From Diphasiastrum complanatum (lineage: Eukaryota; Streptophyta; Lycopodiopsida; Lycopodiales; Lycopodiaceae): DNA of 64,000 nt. Position numbers and translations under genes: made by a program. A model generated the notes under the pieces. The model made no database searches, was not told the origin of the DNA, and saw only the letters and a program-made list of their open reading frames with translations. The stretch spans positions 24,381,285-24,445,284 of the forward strand of contig CM055104.1 in assembly GCA_029204225.1 (NCBI GenBank). The letters are read 5' to 3'. Numbering within the stretch: the stretch's first letter is position 1; each line of letters begins with the position of its first letter. Positions 49,086 to 60,402 of this stretch are shown piece after piece.

Positions 49086-49925
49086 TTAGTATAGCGTTTT
49101 CTTCGCCCGCCTTTGCTGGATCAGGCATCCTCCATGAAGTTGAGGCAGTCTAGTTTCTTCAAGTCCTTGGGCGTGTGAAGGGACTTGTGGACTCCTCGCA
49201 ACCAATCTTGGTCGACCAATCTCTGGTTGTGGTTGGAGGGCGAGCAATGCTTGTAGTTCTTTGCCCTTTATGGTCTGGGCTAAAAATGATATCTGCCAGC
49301 CGCCTCTTGATGATTCGTGGGGATACTTTGATAGGAATTTGTTGATTTTCTCCTCCACGGATTTGGGTCTTCGCAAGGCCCGGTTGGCAGATATCGTGCG
49401 CGAAACCTCTGGAGGATGTGGCTTGGCTTTGGTTGGTATCTGCGCCTTGGCCCTGGTCTCGCGTCTCAGCAGCCGTATCTGTTTGCCCTTGATCTTGGCC
49501 TTCAGACCCTTGATCTTGGCCTTCAGACCCTTGATCTTGGTTAAATCCCCCTGCTGCCTGCTGGCTTTGATCTTGGCTGGTACTGGCCTATGCAGCGCAG
49601 GTTGGGAAGAGGTGGATGCTTGAGATGGTGGATAAAGGTTAGTATGTGACACGAGGGTAGACAAAAGGGATGAGCGTTGGAAACCGCACACTTTCGTCTC
49701 GAGAAGTGCGCAGACAAAGTTACACAACAGGGGGCCTGCTGCGATACGCTTACGGTTGTTGGGTTTGATGGAGTTGGTTAGTTCACGAATAAGAAAGCTA
49801 TGCCAGTCGTATGGCACAACGGAGGGGCTAGGAAATTCCAGAAAGGATTCCACTATCTGACTCAGCAGCTTAGACTGGATTCTGTCCTTGCGAAATGTTG
49901 AAATAACCAGAAAGTTATTCAACAT
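49086..49925 (-). CDS. Extra ORF downstream of gypsy S integrase (279 codons)
   Basis: Unrecognised. The N-terminal half is hydrophobic/basic (PYDWHSFLIRELTNSI, AAGPLLCNFVCALLETKV). The middle is Lys-rich with a tandem KIKGLKA repeat encoded by a 21-bp repeat (about 49485-49545). The C-terminal half is Pro/Arg-rich. Together with the 85-codon frame at 50238-49981 it occupies the position between integrase and 3' LTR where Athila-type elements carry a third ORF. No signal peptide or membrane segment is evident, and it may instead be gag-like. Function unknown. Confidence 0.45.
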   Translation of the reverse strand: MLNNFLVISTFRKDRIQSKLLSQIVESFLEFPSPSVVPYDWHSFLIRELTNSIKPNNRKRIAAGPLLCNFVCALLETKVCGFQRSSLLSTLVSHTNLYPPSQASTSSQPALHRPVPAKIKASRQQGDLTKIKGLKAKIKGLKAKIKGKQIRLLRRETRAKAQIPTKAKPHPPEVSRTISANRALRRPKSVEEKINKFLSKYPHESSRGGWQISFLAQTIKGKELQALLALQPQPEIGRPRLVARSPQVPSHAQGLEETRLPQLHGGCLIQQRRAKKTLY

Positions 49926-49980
49926 ATGTGCAGTCGCCTGAATGACGGGTTCCGTGATAGCATCTATCAGGTAACCATTG

Positions 49981-50238
49981 TTAGCCTGAATGGATTTTCG
50001 GTGCAGTTTGGGTGACGAAAGGCTTGATCAGAGTTTTGGCGTTGCGATGGGAGATGGGCTGACGATCACCGGACATAATGCCAATGGTGACCATCGAGTC
50101 GGCGTTAATCCTGACCTTGTACGTGGTACCTTGGTACAGGAAGTGGAAACGAGTCTTTTCCTCGTCCCAAGTGGCGTAGGCGTGAAGGGCGAGGCCCATG
50201 TTAATCTTAGAATGGAAAAGCGCCGAGTAAAAACCCAT
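49981..50238 (-). CDS. Small ORF of gypsy S, upstream part of the extra ORF region
   Basis: 85 codons: MGFYSALFHSKINMGLALHA, YATWDEEKTRFHFLYQGTTY, KVRINADSMVTIGIMSGDR and so on. It looks like a genuine old coding sequence and probably continued into the 49925-49086 frame before a frameshift or stop. I do not recognise the domain. Confidence 0.45.
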   Translation of the reverse strand: MGFYSALFHSKINMGLALHAYATWDEEKTRFHFLYQGTTYKVRINADSMVTIGIMSGDRQPISHRNAKTLIKPFVTQTAPKIHSG

Positions 50239-50340
50239 TGTCTCTAGAAGTGGACCGGCTGTCTGCAGTCATGGTTGGATCAAAGCGTCAGAGGGTAGAG
50301 GCCAAATCTGTGTGGCCTTGGGGATGTCACGCTGGATCAC

Positions 50341-51519
50341 CTATTTGGTGCCAGAGTCTTCAGAGGATGAGGAGGCCATGTATTTGGTGAGGTAGTCTGT
50401 GGCTACGATTACGTATCGAGCCTGGGAACTCCTTGCCGCAAGGTGAATTGGACCGATGTAATCCAATCCCCACTTTTCGAGTGGTGCCTGGGCTAAGACC
50501 GGGTGCACTAGGTCATAATTCAATCTCGTTGGCCTTCTTGCCCTTTGGCACACATTGCACTTTTTTAAGTATTCCTCCGTATCCTTATGAATCGCTAGCC
50601 ACCAACATCCTGATTGCAGGATCTTGCGAACTGTAATGTTGGATGCAAAATGGCCCCCACCCATGCCTTCAAGTGAAAGCGAAATGATCTGGGTGGCCTC
50701 ATGAGGAAGAATACACCGCCGAAGAATTCCGTCTGGTCCTCTTCGGTATAACTGGCCGACAATCAGCTGATAAAGTCTAGCCTTCAAGATCAATTTCCGC
50801 TGTTCCGCCTTTGGTAGTGATTTGTCTGGTTGGCCCCGCATTAGATATTCAACAATGTCGGCAGCCCATTCTGGTACTATGTCCACGTAAAATAAGGCAG
50901 CATCTGCCAACTCATCGTCGGGTTGGGTTGCAATCTCCTTCCCCTTGATTCGTGATACATGATCTGCCATGTAATGTTGTTTTCTCTTGCGAAGTACTAT
51001 CCGAAAATCAAATTCCAACAACAGAAGTAGCCATCTGGTGAATCTCCCGGTGTTGCAAGTTTTATTAACAAGATAGAGCAAGGGTTGATGGTCCGTATAA
51101 AAAGCAAAATGTGTGGCCATCAGGTAATGTCGAAATTTCTTAACCGCACAAATCATTGTCAGTGCTTCCCGCTCTGTGGTTGAATAATTCATTTTGGTAT
51201 CACTGAGCTGTCGGCTTGCAAATCGAATTGGAAATTTTTTTTTGTGTTCACCTGGCTGGGTTAAGACTGCTCCAATTGCATACTTTGATGCGTCTGTATG
51301 CACGTGAAACTCAATGGACCAATTGGGTGGGCGTAAGATTGGTGCTGAAACCAATGCATCCTTAAGCTTCTGAAAAGCCTTTAGGGCTTCCTCGTTCCAA
51401 TGTGGATCCGTTGTGAGTTTGTAAAAACTCCGCAAAATCAAGAATGAAGATCCTATAATAGTTAGCATGACCCATGAAGATATAGACTTCGCAGATCGTC
51501 CCCGATGGTGGTAGATCAA
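50341..51519 (-). pseudogene. Gypsy S RNase H and truncated integrase
   Basis: 392-codon minus frame. RNase H: FHVHTDASKYAIGAVLTQPG (Asp), TEREALTMICAVKKFRHYLM (Glu) and FYTDHQPLLYLVN (Asp). Integrase zinc region: GGHFASNITVRKILQSGCWW with KCNVCQRARRP. The core begins PLEKWGLDYIGPIHLAARSS (first Asp) and VIVATDYLTKYM, then stops; the second Asp and Glu are missing, so integrase is truncated. Confidence 0.85.
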
Positions 51520-52100
51520 TAATGATCCTGATCTTTGATAGATCTGTGGCGATTCCGTGTCTTAACACTATATGGCCGAGAATCAAGCCATGTGTTACCC
51601 AGAATTGACATTTTTCTGGATTCAGGGAGATCTGGTAGTTGCGACATTTTTGTAACACCTTCTCCAGGTTGGATAAGTGTTATGAGTCTGGTCCATGCAT
51701 GCACAGATCGTCCAAGAAAATTTCCAAATTTTTTTGCAGATAATCTTTGAATGCCGCCTGCATGACTCGTTGGAAGGTGCTTGGGGCATTGCAAAGTCCG
51801 AATGGCATCACTTTATAGGCATAGGTTCCCCATTCTGTGGCAAATGCTGTTTTGTGCTGGTCCTGGGGGGCTATCTTCACCTGGTTGTAGCCGCTAAAGC
51901 CGTCTAGAAAACTGTAGGCCTCGGCGCCGGCTACTCTGTCAAGGACACTTTCCGTAAATGGTAAAGAAAAATGATCTTTTTTGGTGACTGCATTTAGCGC
52001 CTTCAGATTCACACAAATCCGCATTTTGCCGTTCTTCTTGGGTACTAGAACTATCGGTGATACCCATTCTGGGTAGTTTGTGAGCCTTTGAGAGGCTGCA
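51362..52100 (-). pseudogene. Gypsy S reverse transcriptase (frameshifted)
   Basis: YPEWVSPIVLVPKKNGKMRI, CVNLKALNAVTKKDHFSLPF, FLDGFSGYNQVKIAPQDQ and VMPFGLCNAPSTFQRVMQ, then IFLDDLCMHGPDS with the catalytic DD. The frame shifts near 51680 to KCQFWVTHGLILGHIVLRHG and again near 51500. The upstream residues of the longest frame (52165-52100) are copia antisense, not part of this protein. Confidence 0.85.
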
Positions 52101-53285
52101 TGCTTCACATCTCTTCCCACACTTTGACAAATGCTTGGGAAGTCCAACTGCAAGCTCCTTTGCAACCATAGATTCCATGGCTTTGTAGTTGGGGTGGCCC
52201 AACCTTTTGTGCCACAGTTCCACCTTTGATAACTCTACCTTTGCCAAGTTAACACTCTCCACTGCAACATTAGCATCAAGCTTAAACAATCTACCTTGCT
52301 TAAAGCCTTTGGCTATACATTCATCATTTCTAAGGATGGAACAAACTCCATGCTTAAATTGTACATCTAGGCCATAATCCATTAACTGGCCAACACTAAG
52401 CAAATTCTTGGTTAACTTAGGAACATAAAGAACATTATCAAGATTCATCCTTTTGGATGATCCCACATACAAGGGAATTGTTCCTATTCCACTTATCTTA
52501 CATTCTTGACTACTTGCAGTATAGATTGATCTATGTAAATCATTGTAAGAAAGTAAAGTGGAGAATATGTCCTTTTGATATGCCATGTGGGAACTAGCCC
52601 CACTATCAATCCACCAAGAATCATTGGTGTTGCTCTTGGATGATGGTGGTTTGTTGGAAACCATCAAGGATGACACTTCATCCTCCTCCTCCTCCTGATG
52701 TGCAATGTTCTTTTGTTTGCTCTCTTGTGCCTTCTTCTTCTTGAAACATTCTGATGCAAAATGTCCTTTCTTTCCACAGAAAAAACATTTGTACTTGGAC
52801 TTGTCTTTGATCTTGCCCTTTGAGCTTGAAGCCTCATCCTCCTCCTTGGTCTCCTTGAAGTGCTTCTTCTTGCCATTGGTCTTCTTCTTGCTTTTGAATG
52901 AGAAATTAGCTTTCTCATTACCATCCTGCAGAGAAATAACATTCATTCTTGCATTGGTATGCAACATCCTACACTCTTCAGGTACTAATACACTGTGTAG
53001 CTTTTCTATAGTAGGCAAAGTGTCTTGGATTGCAAAGCTTTGGACCAAATTTGTAAAGCCACTCCCTAGACCATTGAGGACAATCTGAACAAGCTCACTA
53101 TCTTGAATTTTCTCTCCAATGGAAGCTAACTCCCTATTGAGAGACTCGATTCTTAGCACATAATCTTGTGCACTCTCATCACTCCTCTTCATGCTTTGTA
53201 GAATCTGATTCCTAAGCATGAGAACCCTCGAAGTGTTACTAGACTCATAGATAGATTTTAAAGATTCCCAAGCCTCTTTAGCACT
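52101..53285 (-). pseudogene. Copia fragment T: gag, zinc knuckle, protease, pre-integrase (minus)
   Basis: Minus frame from about 53285: AKEAWESLKSIYESSNTSRV, then gag LNRELASIGEKIQDSELVQI, knuckle CFFCGKKGHFASEC (about 52785-52745), protease WWIDSGASSHMAYQ (about 52615-52570), VLYVPKLTKNLLSVGQLMD and VELWHKRLGHPNYKAMESMV. One open frame covers all of this, so it is fairly young. Both ends are cut: at 53285 by another copia piece and at about 52100 by gypsy S. Confidence 0.85.
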
Positions 53286-53820
53286 CACTCCGAATTGCCT
53301 TGATTTTCTTGGAAGTTTGATTCTCAGCCTGGTGCTTGAATTGTTGAAAATACTTGAAGGCTTCAAATTTCTTCTTTATAAAATAGACTATTGTCCTCCT
53401 CAAATTATTGTCGATGAAGGTCATAAAGCATTTTGCTCCCCCTATAGAGAGATTCTGCATGGGTCGATGTCACAATATCTAACACACCTTTGGATGTGTG
53501 TTGCAAATCAGACTTGAAAGGAATCCTAGTATGCTTGGCTAGAATATAGCTTTGAAAAACTATAAGGTCTGGAATATTGCTGTAGTTGAGATCTCAAACA
53601 ATTCTTTTTGCTGACATATTTTGAAGACATAAAAATTTGACAGGACCCATTTTGTAATGCCATAGTAAATCTCTTTCTTGCGATGTAGAAGTAGATAAAG
53701 CTTGAACAATCAAAGCATTGCAATGGCTAAGATTATAAATATTGCCTTGCCTCTTTCTGAGCGCAAGTACTATTCTACTTTTGTCTAATATCAAATAGTA
53801 TTAGAATCAAATTTGACTTC
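53286..53820 (-). pseudogene. Copia fragment U: pre-integrase and start of integrase (minus)
   Basis: Minus frames: LALRKRQGNIYNLSHCNALI (53794-53594), then FMTFIDNNLRRTIVYFIKKK, FEAFKYFQQFKHQAENQTSK and KIKAIRSE (53460-53286). It breaks off exactly at the second-Asp block of integrase (normally LRSDNGGE), where fragment T begins. A different subfamily from T. Confidence 0.75.
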
Positions 53821-54250
53821 ATGACTTAAATCATCATTTTGGTAAGATTTTGAACATGAAGAATATTTGGAATGAAAGTGTTACCCTGAAATTGCAATTT
53901 GACATTGCTGATACCATCTCTATCTCATTTTATGCTTATACATGGTTCTCTTGGGTTCTACTATCCATTGGTGCACTATCTTGGTGATTGCTTGCAATTC
54001 TATGTGTAGAATGATCTATATTTGCTATTTTTGGATCCACACATGTGAAATACAGTAGCTTCTGGTTTTGTATGGACAACAACAGTACATAATCATTTCA
54101 TTCAAGTTTGATCAAGTTCTATTAGTGTTTGCATCTCAAATTGTGTGTAGATGCTGATTTTTCTACATTGGTGAGATTGGTAGTGTATTTCTCTTTCTAA
54201 CCAAAGATCATTCAAGTAGATTGGATCTTAAGGATCTGAAATCTTTCACA
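53821..54250 (+). repeat. 5' LTR of copia R (start uncertain)
   Basis: The LTR ends ...AATCTTTCACA directly before the primer site at 54251. No second LTR is available, so the start is not fixed; it lies between the end of fragment U and about 53930. Confidence 0.5.
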
Positions 54251-54265
54251 TGGTATCAGAGCTTG
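54251..54265 (+). other. Primer binding site of copia R
   Basis: TGGTATCAGAGC directly follows the LTR end CACA, as in copia A. Confidence 0.88.
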
Positions 54266-54850
54266 TGTTTCAAGTTATGAAGGAGGAAATCAGATCTATC
54301 AATGATTTGGTGAAGATATCAAGTCTAGAGCATGCTAGAGAGGATTCTACACCAAAATCGGATTTTTTGCTTTTGTAGATTGGATCTTTTGTAGATCAAA
54401 ACACTAAATAGATCAATATACTTGTTCAATTCCGATTTTTGAATTCAGATACTGGATTTGGCCGATTTTTGGATCATTGGTTCAGCCTAAGTGGTGGCTT
54501 ATGGATTGCATATCAAATTTTCAGCAATTGCATGTAGATTTGGAATAGTCAATTTTTTGTGATTTTGTCAAAACCCTAATTTTGATTGGATCTCTAAATA
54601 GTGAGGTTGCGGGACTTCATTTGAGTGTGTTTCAATCTTAGGAAGTGGCAAAAGTCATTAGATTGAGGATAGATCATAGGTTGATCAAGATTCCATGATT
54701 CTATGTGTTGATTTGCTTGGATAAGTGCTAGAAGAGAATTTGTGAGATAGTTTCAAATCTTGGTGATTTCTTTTGAAAGCATTTGTTGTTGTTCAAAGGA
54801 GTGCTTTGTGCATTGAAGCAGGTTGAAAGAGAAGATCAGGTCATTGCTAC

Positions 54851-56836
54851 ATGGCAACTTCAATTGGAGTCATGTTGGAAGCCAATGATAGGCTTACCTC
54901 AAGTAACTATTCATTATGGAAAGTGAGGATGAAGTCACTTCTTGAGATGAATGATGTTTTGGATATTGTTGTAGGTTTGGAGGAGAGACCAGTAACACAA
55001 CAAGATCAATTGAGGTATGACAAGAGGGCCTAGAAGGCTCTACACATGATAAAGATGAATGTTACCAATGAACTTCTCAAGGAAGTTGGTAAGTGCACAT
55101 CATCTTTGGAAGCTTGGAATTCATTGAAGAAGCTTTATGAATCCAAGTCTACTTCTAGAATGTTGACTCCTTGTTTGCAAAAGAATGAAGAAAGTCCCAG
55201 TACTTTTGTTTTGAGAATGAAAGCATTGAATGATGAGTTAGCTTGCATAGATGAAAGCATTAAGGAAGGAGAGCTTATTCAAGTGATTCTTAATGGCTTG
55301 CTGGATGCTCATGCTAACATTGTTCAAAGTATTGCTATTCAAAAGACTTTGCCAAGCTTGATGGATCTTCAAGAGATCTTGATCAATGAGGAATATAGGC
55401 TTCAAGCAAGAGGTGGATCTACATCGACACTTCAAGAGGATGCTATGTTCACAAAGGGCAAATTCAAGGGCAAAACCAAAAGCAAGTGGTCTAAAGGGCA
55501 AGATCGAATGGATGCTTCTTCAAGTGGCAAAAAGAAGGACAGATCAAAGCTCAAGTGCTTCTATTGTGGCATCAAAGGACACTTTGCAAGTGAGTGCTAC
55601 AAGAAGAAGAGAGATCAAGGAGACAAGCAAGGTAATCTTACTCTCGATGAGGATGGTTTGGATGTGCAAGATGCAAATGATGATGCTTTTGTGATGTCTT
55701 CATGTATGCTTGCTAATGATGGAGATCTAGATCCTTGGTGGATTGATAGTGGAGCAAGTTCACACATGACCTTTCACAAAGAGTACTTCACTTCTTTGTT
55801 GGCATATAGAGATGACAAGAGGGTGATCTACAAGGCCAATGATGGTGAGTGTGCAATCAAAGGGATTGGCACCATTCCTATTTCTCTCTCTACAAATAGG
55901 AATGTTCATTTGGAGGATGTCTTGTTTATTCCATCTATTACCAAGAATTTGCTTAGTGAGAGTCAAATGCTAAGTAAGGGCCTCAAGGTGGAGTTTGATG
56001 GAGATGCTTGTTTGATCAAAAGGAAGGATGTCTTGATTGGAAAAGGTAAAAGGCAAGGGAAGTTGTTCAAACTTGATGCTTGTGTTATTGCTAACCAAGT
56101 TGAATGTGTTGCAAGGGAGCAATTTTCTATTCAAGAGGTTTGGCACAAAAGGATGAGACACCTCAACTTCAAGTCATTGGAGGTAATGGCAAGGAAGAAG
56201 GTTGTGATTGGTCTTCCAAGTTCCTTAAGTAATGACAAGCATGTTTGTGAGTCTTGTGCTTTGTCTAAGTCACATAGACTACCTTATACTAGATCTATTT
56301 CTAGATCTACAAAGCCTTTTCAAATTGTACATTCGGATATTCATGGATTTACTACAATTAGCAATATTGGAGTGATGTACGTAACATTCATTGATGATTT
56401 TAGTAGATTTTGTTGGATCTATCTACTAAAGAGCAAGGATGAAGTGTATGATGTCTTTGTCAAGTTCAAGAATGCAAGGGAGAACCAATTTTCCACAAAG
56501 ATCAAGTGCTTGAGAGGTGACAATGGTGGTGAGTACATATCTAACAAGTTCAAGGCCTTTTGTGATGAGCATGGGATCAAGAGGGAGTATACAACATCAA
56601 GGACCCCACAACAAAATGGAGTGGCTGAAAGGAAGAATAGGACTTTATGTGAAAGTGCTAAAGCTATGAGGTTAAGTGCTAATCTTGACAAACCATTTTG
56701 GGATCAAGCTTTGTTGTGTGCCAATTTCGTGTGCAATAGGTGGCCGAGTGCTATTTTGGATGGAAGGACACCTTTTGAGATGCCATTCAAGAGGAGGCCG
56801 AGTGTCAACTTTCTAAGAACCTTTGGATGCACATGA
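54851..56836 (+). pseudogene. Copia R gag, protease and integrase
   Basis: ATG at 54851 (MATSIGVMLEANDRLTSSNY); an in-frame TAG at 55031-55033 interrupts early gag, after which the frame continues from 55046. CCHC knuckle CFYCGIKGHFASEC (about 55556-55600). Protease WWIDSGASSHM (DSG near 55743). VWHKRMRHLNFKSLEVMARK and HVCESCALSK form the integrase zinc region. The core keeps HSDIHG, LRGDNGGEY and TPQQNGVAERKNRT (D, D, E). A TGA at 56834-56836, where copia D has a sense codon, ends the frame at FLRTFGCT. Confidence 0.88.
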
Positions 56837-57746
56837 TATGTCAACATTACTCTTGATGATAGGACCAAGGAGGATCCATCTTCAGGAAGAGGTATTTTTG
56901 TTGGATATAGTGAGGTGAGTAAAGCCTACAAGGTTTACATTCCTTCTACTAACAAAGTGATTGTTGGTAGAGATGTCATTTTTTATGAGGGAAACATTCC
57001 AAAGGTGTCTTCAAGCATGATTGATGGTAAAGTAGATGGATCTAACATTCTTGATGTTGATGAGAAGGATCCTACTTTGGATGGTGGTGGTGATGGACCT
57101 TCATCAAGTCAAAAGCCAAGGAGAACATCAAGAGAAAGACAAGTACCTTCAAGGCTCACATATGATCAAAAGGGTAAGCAAGTAGTTTCTGGAATTATGT
57201 TGCTTTCCTAATCTCTTTGGATGAGCCTACAAGTGTAGATCAAGCAAGGAAAGAAGAGGAGTGGATCCAAGCAATGGATCTCGAGTATCAAGCTCTTATG
57301 AAGAATGGAACATGAAGATTGGTGAAGTTGCCTAAGGACAAGAAAGCTATTGGATGCAAATGGATCTTCAAGGTGAAGACAAACCAAGATGGATCTATCA
57401 ACAAGTACAAGGCAAGGTTAGTGGCAAAAGGATATGCTCAACAACAAGGAATTGACTATGATGAGACCTTTGCACCCGTGGCAAAGATGCTAAGCATTCG
57501 AGTCATCATTTCACTTGCTACACTTTATGGATGGGATCTATGGCAAATGGACATTTCAAATGCATTCTTGAATGGTGATCTTGAGGAGGAAGTATACATG
57601 GAGCAACCCGAGAGCTACATTTCATCAACAAAGCCAAATCATGTGTGTCTTCTACAAAAGAGTTTGTATGGCCTTAAGCAAGCACCAAGGAGTTGGTATG
57701 CTAAACTTAACACTTTTTTACTCTCTCAAGGATTTGTTATGAGGAC
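56837..57746 (+). pseudogene. Copia R integrase tail and partial reverse transcriptase
   Basis: VFVGYSEVSKAYKVY-type text and DVIFYEGNIPKVSS (56915-57170), then a frameshift near 57190. From 57319: [60 protein letters not shown] and LLQKSLYGLKQAPRSWYAKL. The sequence breaks before the FVDD catalytic motif. Confidence 0.87.
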
Positions 57747-58010
57747 ATCCCAATTTTAAAGCCATGCAATATATGGTCAAGGAAGGAAAAGCTATTGGAC
57801 TACAAAGTCACTGTCAAAGGAGCTTCTACCTTGTGAAGCCTATGTGTTGGCAAAATCACACAGAAGGCCTATTCCTAGATCAAGTATCAAGACAAAGCAA
57901 CCATTTGAACTTGTGCACTCTGATGTTCATTTCTCATCAACCAAGAACAAAGGAGGAGCAAATTGCTTTGTTTCCTTTGTGGATGACTATACAAGTTATC
58001 CACCAGCCTT
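57747..58010 (+). pseudogene. Copia fragment V: pre-integrase to integrase start
   Basis: A GHPNFKAMQYMVKEGKAIGL block, a degraded KPMCWQNHTEG (zinc-region) stretch and then, in another frame, TKQPFELVHSDVHFSSTKNK and GGANCFVSFVDDYTSY, the first part of a copia integrase with the HSD block. It is attached directly to the broken reverse transcriptase of copia R and belongs to a different subfamily. Confidence 0.75.
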
Positions 58011-60322
58011 TCAATTGGACGATTTCAATGGATTTCCATAGAGCACTAGAAGCATACCAGCGGGAGTACATGTTTTCTCCTGATCCGACCATTAACACCA
58101 ATGGCGTCCGACAGCATTAAAGATCAGCTGCCCTTAGCAAGATTATACTTTCGTGCCGCGATGATGGGTGGCTCATGGGAATCAAGTTTTATAGCTTGGA
58201 CAACGTCAAAGTGGATCGCCGGAGCGCATAGGTGTGTCGGTTACTTTTACCGTATGCAACTGTTGAAAAGTTGGTTGCAGATTTTGCACAACTAACCCTT
58301 GGGTTCTAGTTGGAATGGGAGGTAAGGCCAATCATGGTGGTAGTTGGGGTAAGGCACCTTGTTCTTGTGCTAAAGGAGCAAGATTTGGGGATGGGAAGGA
58401 AGTTTGGTCTCTAAGGTTATATCGATAATCATTGGTGTCATGGTTGGTCATATTCTAGATGGCAATATCGATAAGACCACTCTAACCTCTGTCTCAACTA
58501 TGGGCATTCATTTGTCGTGTGACTAACCACATAGTGAGGGCACCACATAGACTCTCGTCTAGAGTATGCTTGGGTGTTTCTAGGCTACAAGCCTTTCAAG
58601 TTTTGGTCAACGATTATATTAATGTATGCAACTTTTATGTGGCCAAGATTATCACGTTGATACTATTGGTTGTAGAAGTTGAACCATCATCATGATGAAG
58701 CTTATTCTTATGCTTAGCTCATTGTTCTTTCCAATGTTTTGTTTCATCAGAGAAGTTATCCGAGTTAAAGCTCATGCCCTTGTAATCATCTATCGTGATG
58801 ATATCAATGCAGCACCTTCAAAAAAGACATAGTTGTTGTGACGTTTTATCAACTGCCTTCCTTGCGTAATCCTATCATAAACCATGTCAAGATGCTATGA
58901 TCAACGGGCATGTGATCAGGGGCAGCATCTACTAGTTGGCATTTTTATGTGTATCTTTGTAGAAGTCTATCTTTTGGAAATTCATGTCCATGGGGGTCTC
59001 AACCTCCCAAGTATACATATTCCACCCAATCTAACCCCCCCCCCCCACCAATAGGTCCATTGTTTTTAGATGTGATTTTATTGACTATACACTAGATTTA
59101 AGGGACAAGGAGGAGGTATGAAAGCAACATGACTACCTTGGTTAAATGCCATATTAGAATCATGAAGCCCATTGAGAAGCTAAAAGAGCACAATATAGCT
59201 CAAAAATCAAAAGATGTTGCCTACTATACAATTAATGATTACTCTCGCTTTTCTTGACACTTAGGAAATGATTTTTTACTCATGCATAATTCCAAGTCTA
59301 ATTTTTTCCTTCCACTAGATAGCTTTTTTTGAGGAAATTTCTAGAAAACTAATCACTCTCTTGTAAGCAGTGGATTACATATGGCACATCTTGCCTATTT
59401 TTATTTCATGATCTGCTAGTTTTTGGCGGTCATATGGGCAGATAATTCACGTGCCATAATACATGGCAAAATTTCACGCTACAAAAATAAATACCCCTAT
59501 TATGATTTATAATATATTTTTATTAAATGCATATGCCTATTGAGATTCATAATATTCATGTGAGAATAAGCCATGTATGACCTCAACCTTTTTGGGAGTC
59601 CTCATGGGTCAAATGTTGTGTGGTGGACAACTTCCACCATACATAAGAGATGCTTCAAGTGTTATGTGGAAGTTACTCATCAATACATATTAAAATTTTG
59701 GCAAAACATTTAGTGCTGGATGCCATCCCTTAATTGAGGGTCCCCATGAGAGTTTTACTAGAAGATTTTAGTCCTTGGCAAGTTGAATTAGATTTTGCTA
59801 ATGGGAATGAATGATTGTTTAAAAGACTTTTTACCTTTGTTCCAGTCAATAAGAGCGTCTCCTTATGTAAAAGTTGGTGCAAATTTTCAATGTCTCTCAT
59901 GGTTCAACCAAAATCATTGCAACAAATTGGTATGATACCCAGATCTTAAAGCATCAAATTTTGTATGGTAGATTGGTATGATACCCAGATCGTAAAAGAT
60001 CATCCGGCATTGTCAGAATCATGCTTACATGATACATAGGATACTTTCTGAGTTTTAAAGATCAGGAACATTCTTTGGAAAGAAATTTTCCAAGTGGGAA
60101 GGTATCATACATTTTGACAAAAACACTTATTCTCTCTCCCTTTTTCTTTTTTTTTTCTTTTCTCAGTTGTGGAATTGACGCGGACGAACTCCGCGTTCGA
60201 ATTTGGTAGCTGTCAACCCCAACAAGCAACAGGTTGACCCAAAGTCACGAAAAGTAAAGAAGGTATAGACTGATGCACGTACGTCGTCTACACCAGCAGG
60301 CGCAGCCGGTATTATTATTATC
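58011..60322. other. Unassigned, mostly AT-rich
   Basis: No coding block is recognised after the copia piece ends. Poly-C tract at 59034-59046. A TTGGTATGATACCCAGATC phrase is repeated 46 bp apart near 59927 and 59973. Confidence 0.35.
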
Positions 60323-60402
60323 ATGAGCTTCTCCAAGCGTCGGCAAAGAATAATTCACAAAGTGCGCAGTGACGAGAGGAGAAGCCTCAGATTCCAACAA
60401 CA
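60323..60402 (+). other. Candidate first coding exon of another gene (weak)
   Basis: In a locally GC-richer stretch (60170-60430), ATG at 60323 opens MSFSKRRQRIIHKVRSDERR and runs to a strong donor GTAAGT at 60403. No downstream exon could be linked, and the peptide is not recognised. It may be 5'UTR or chance. Confidence 0.2.

Larger units (their letters stand above)
48450..52100 (-). mobile_element. Ty3/gypsy element S, Athila/Tat-like, minus strand, 5'-truncated
   Basis: Minus-strand order: reverse transcriptase (52100-51362), RNase H and integrase (51519-50341), then extra open frames (50238-49981 and 49925-49086) before the LTR. Reverse transcriptase text (CVNLKALNAVTKKDHFSLPF, FLDGFSGYNQVKIAPQDQHK) is of the non-chromodomain type, and no chromodomain is present. 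At about 52100 it is cut by a copia fragment; gag and protease are missing. Confidence 0.82.
53821..57746 (+). mobile_element. Ty1/copia element R, 3'-truncated
   Basis: LTR end, primer site, leader, gag, knuckle, protease, integrase and the first half of reverse transcriptase on the + strand. At about 57747 it passes into another copia fragment, so the catalytic reverse transcriptase block, RNase H and 3' LTR are lost. Same family as copia A and D. Confidence 0.88.

Noticed and set aside
51939-53366. 475-codon minus frame read as one protein
   Set aside because: Only about 53285-52100 is copia gag-protease; the ends are antisense or frame-through into neighbouring elements.
58101-58295. 64-codon frame (MASDSIKDQLPLARLYFRAA) as a host gene
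   Set aside because: No homologous family recognised, no splice context, and it directly follows a copia fragment.
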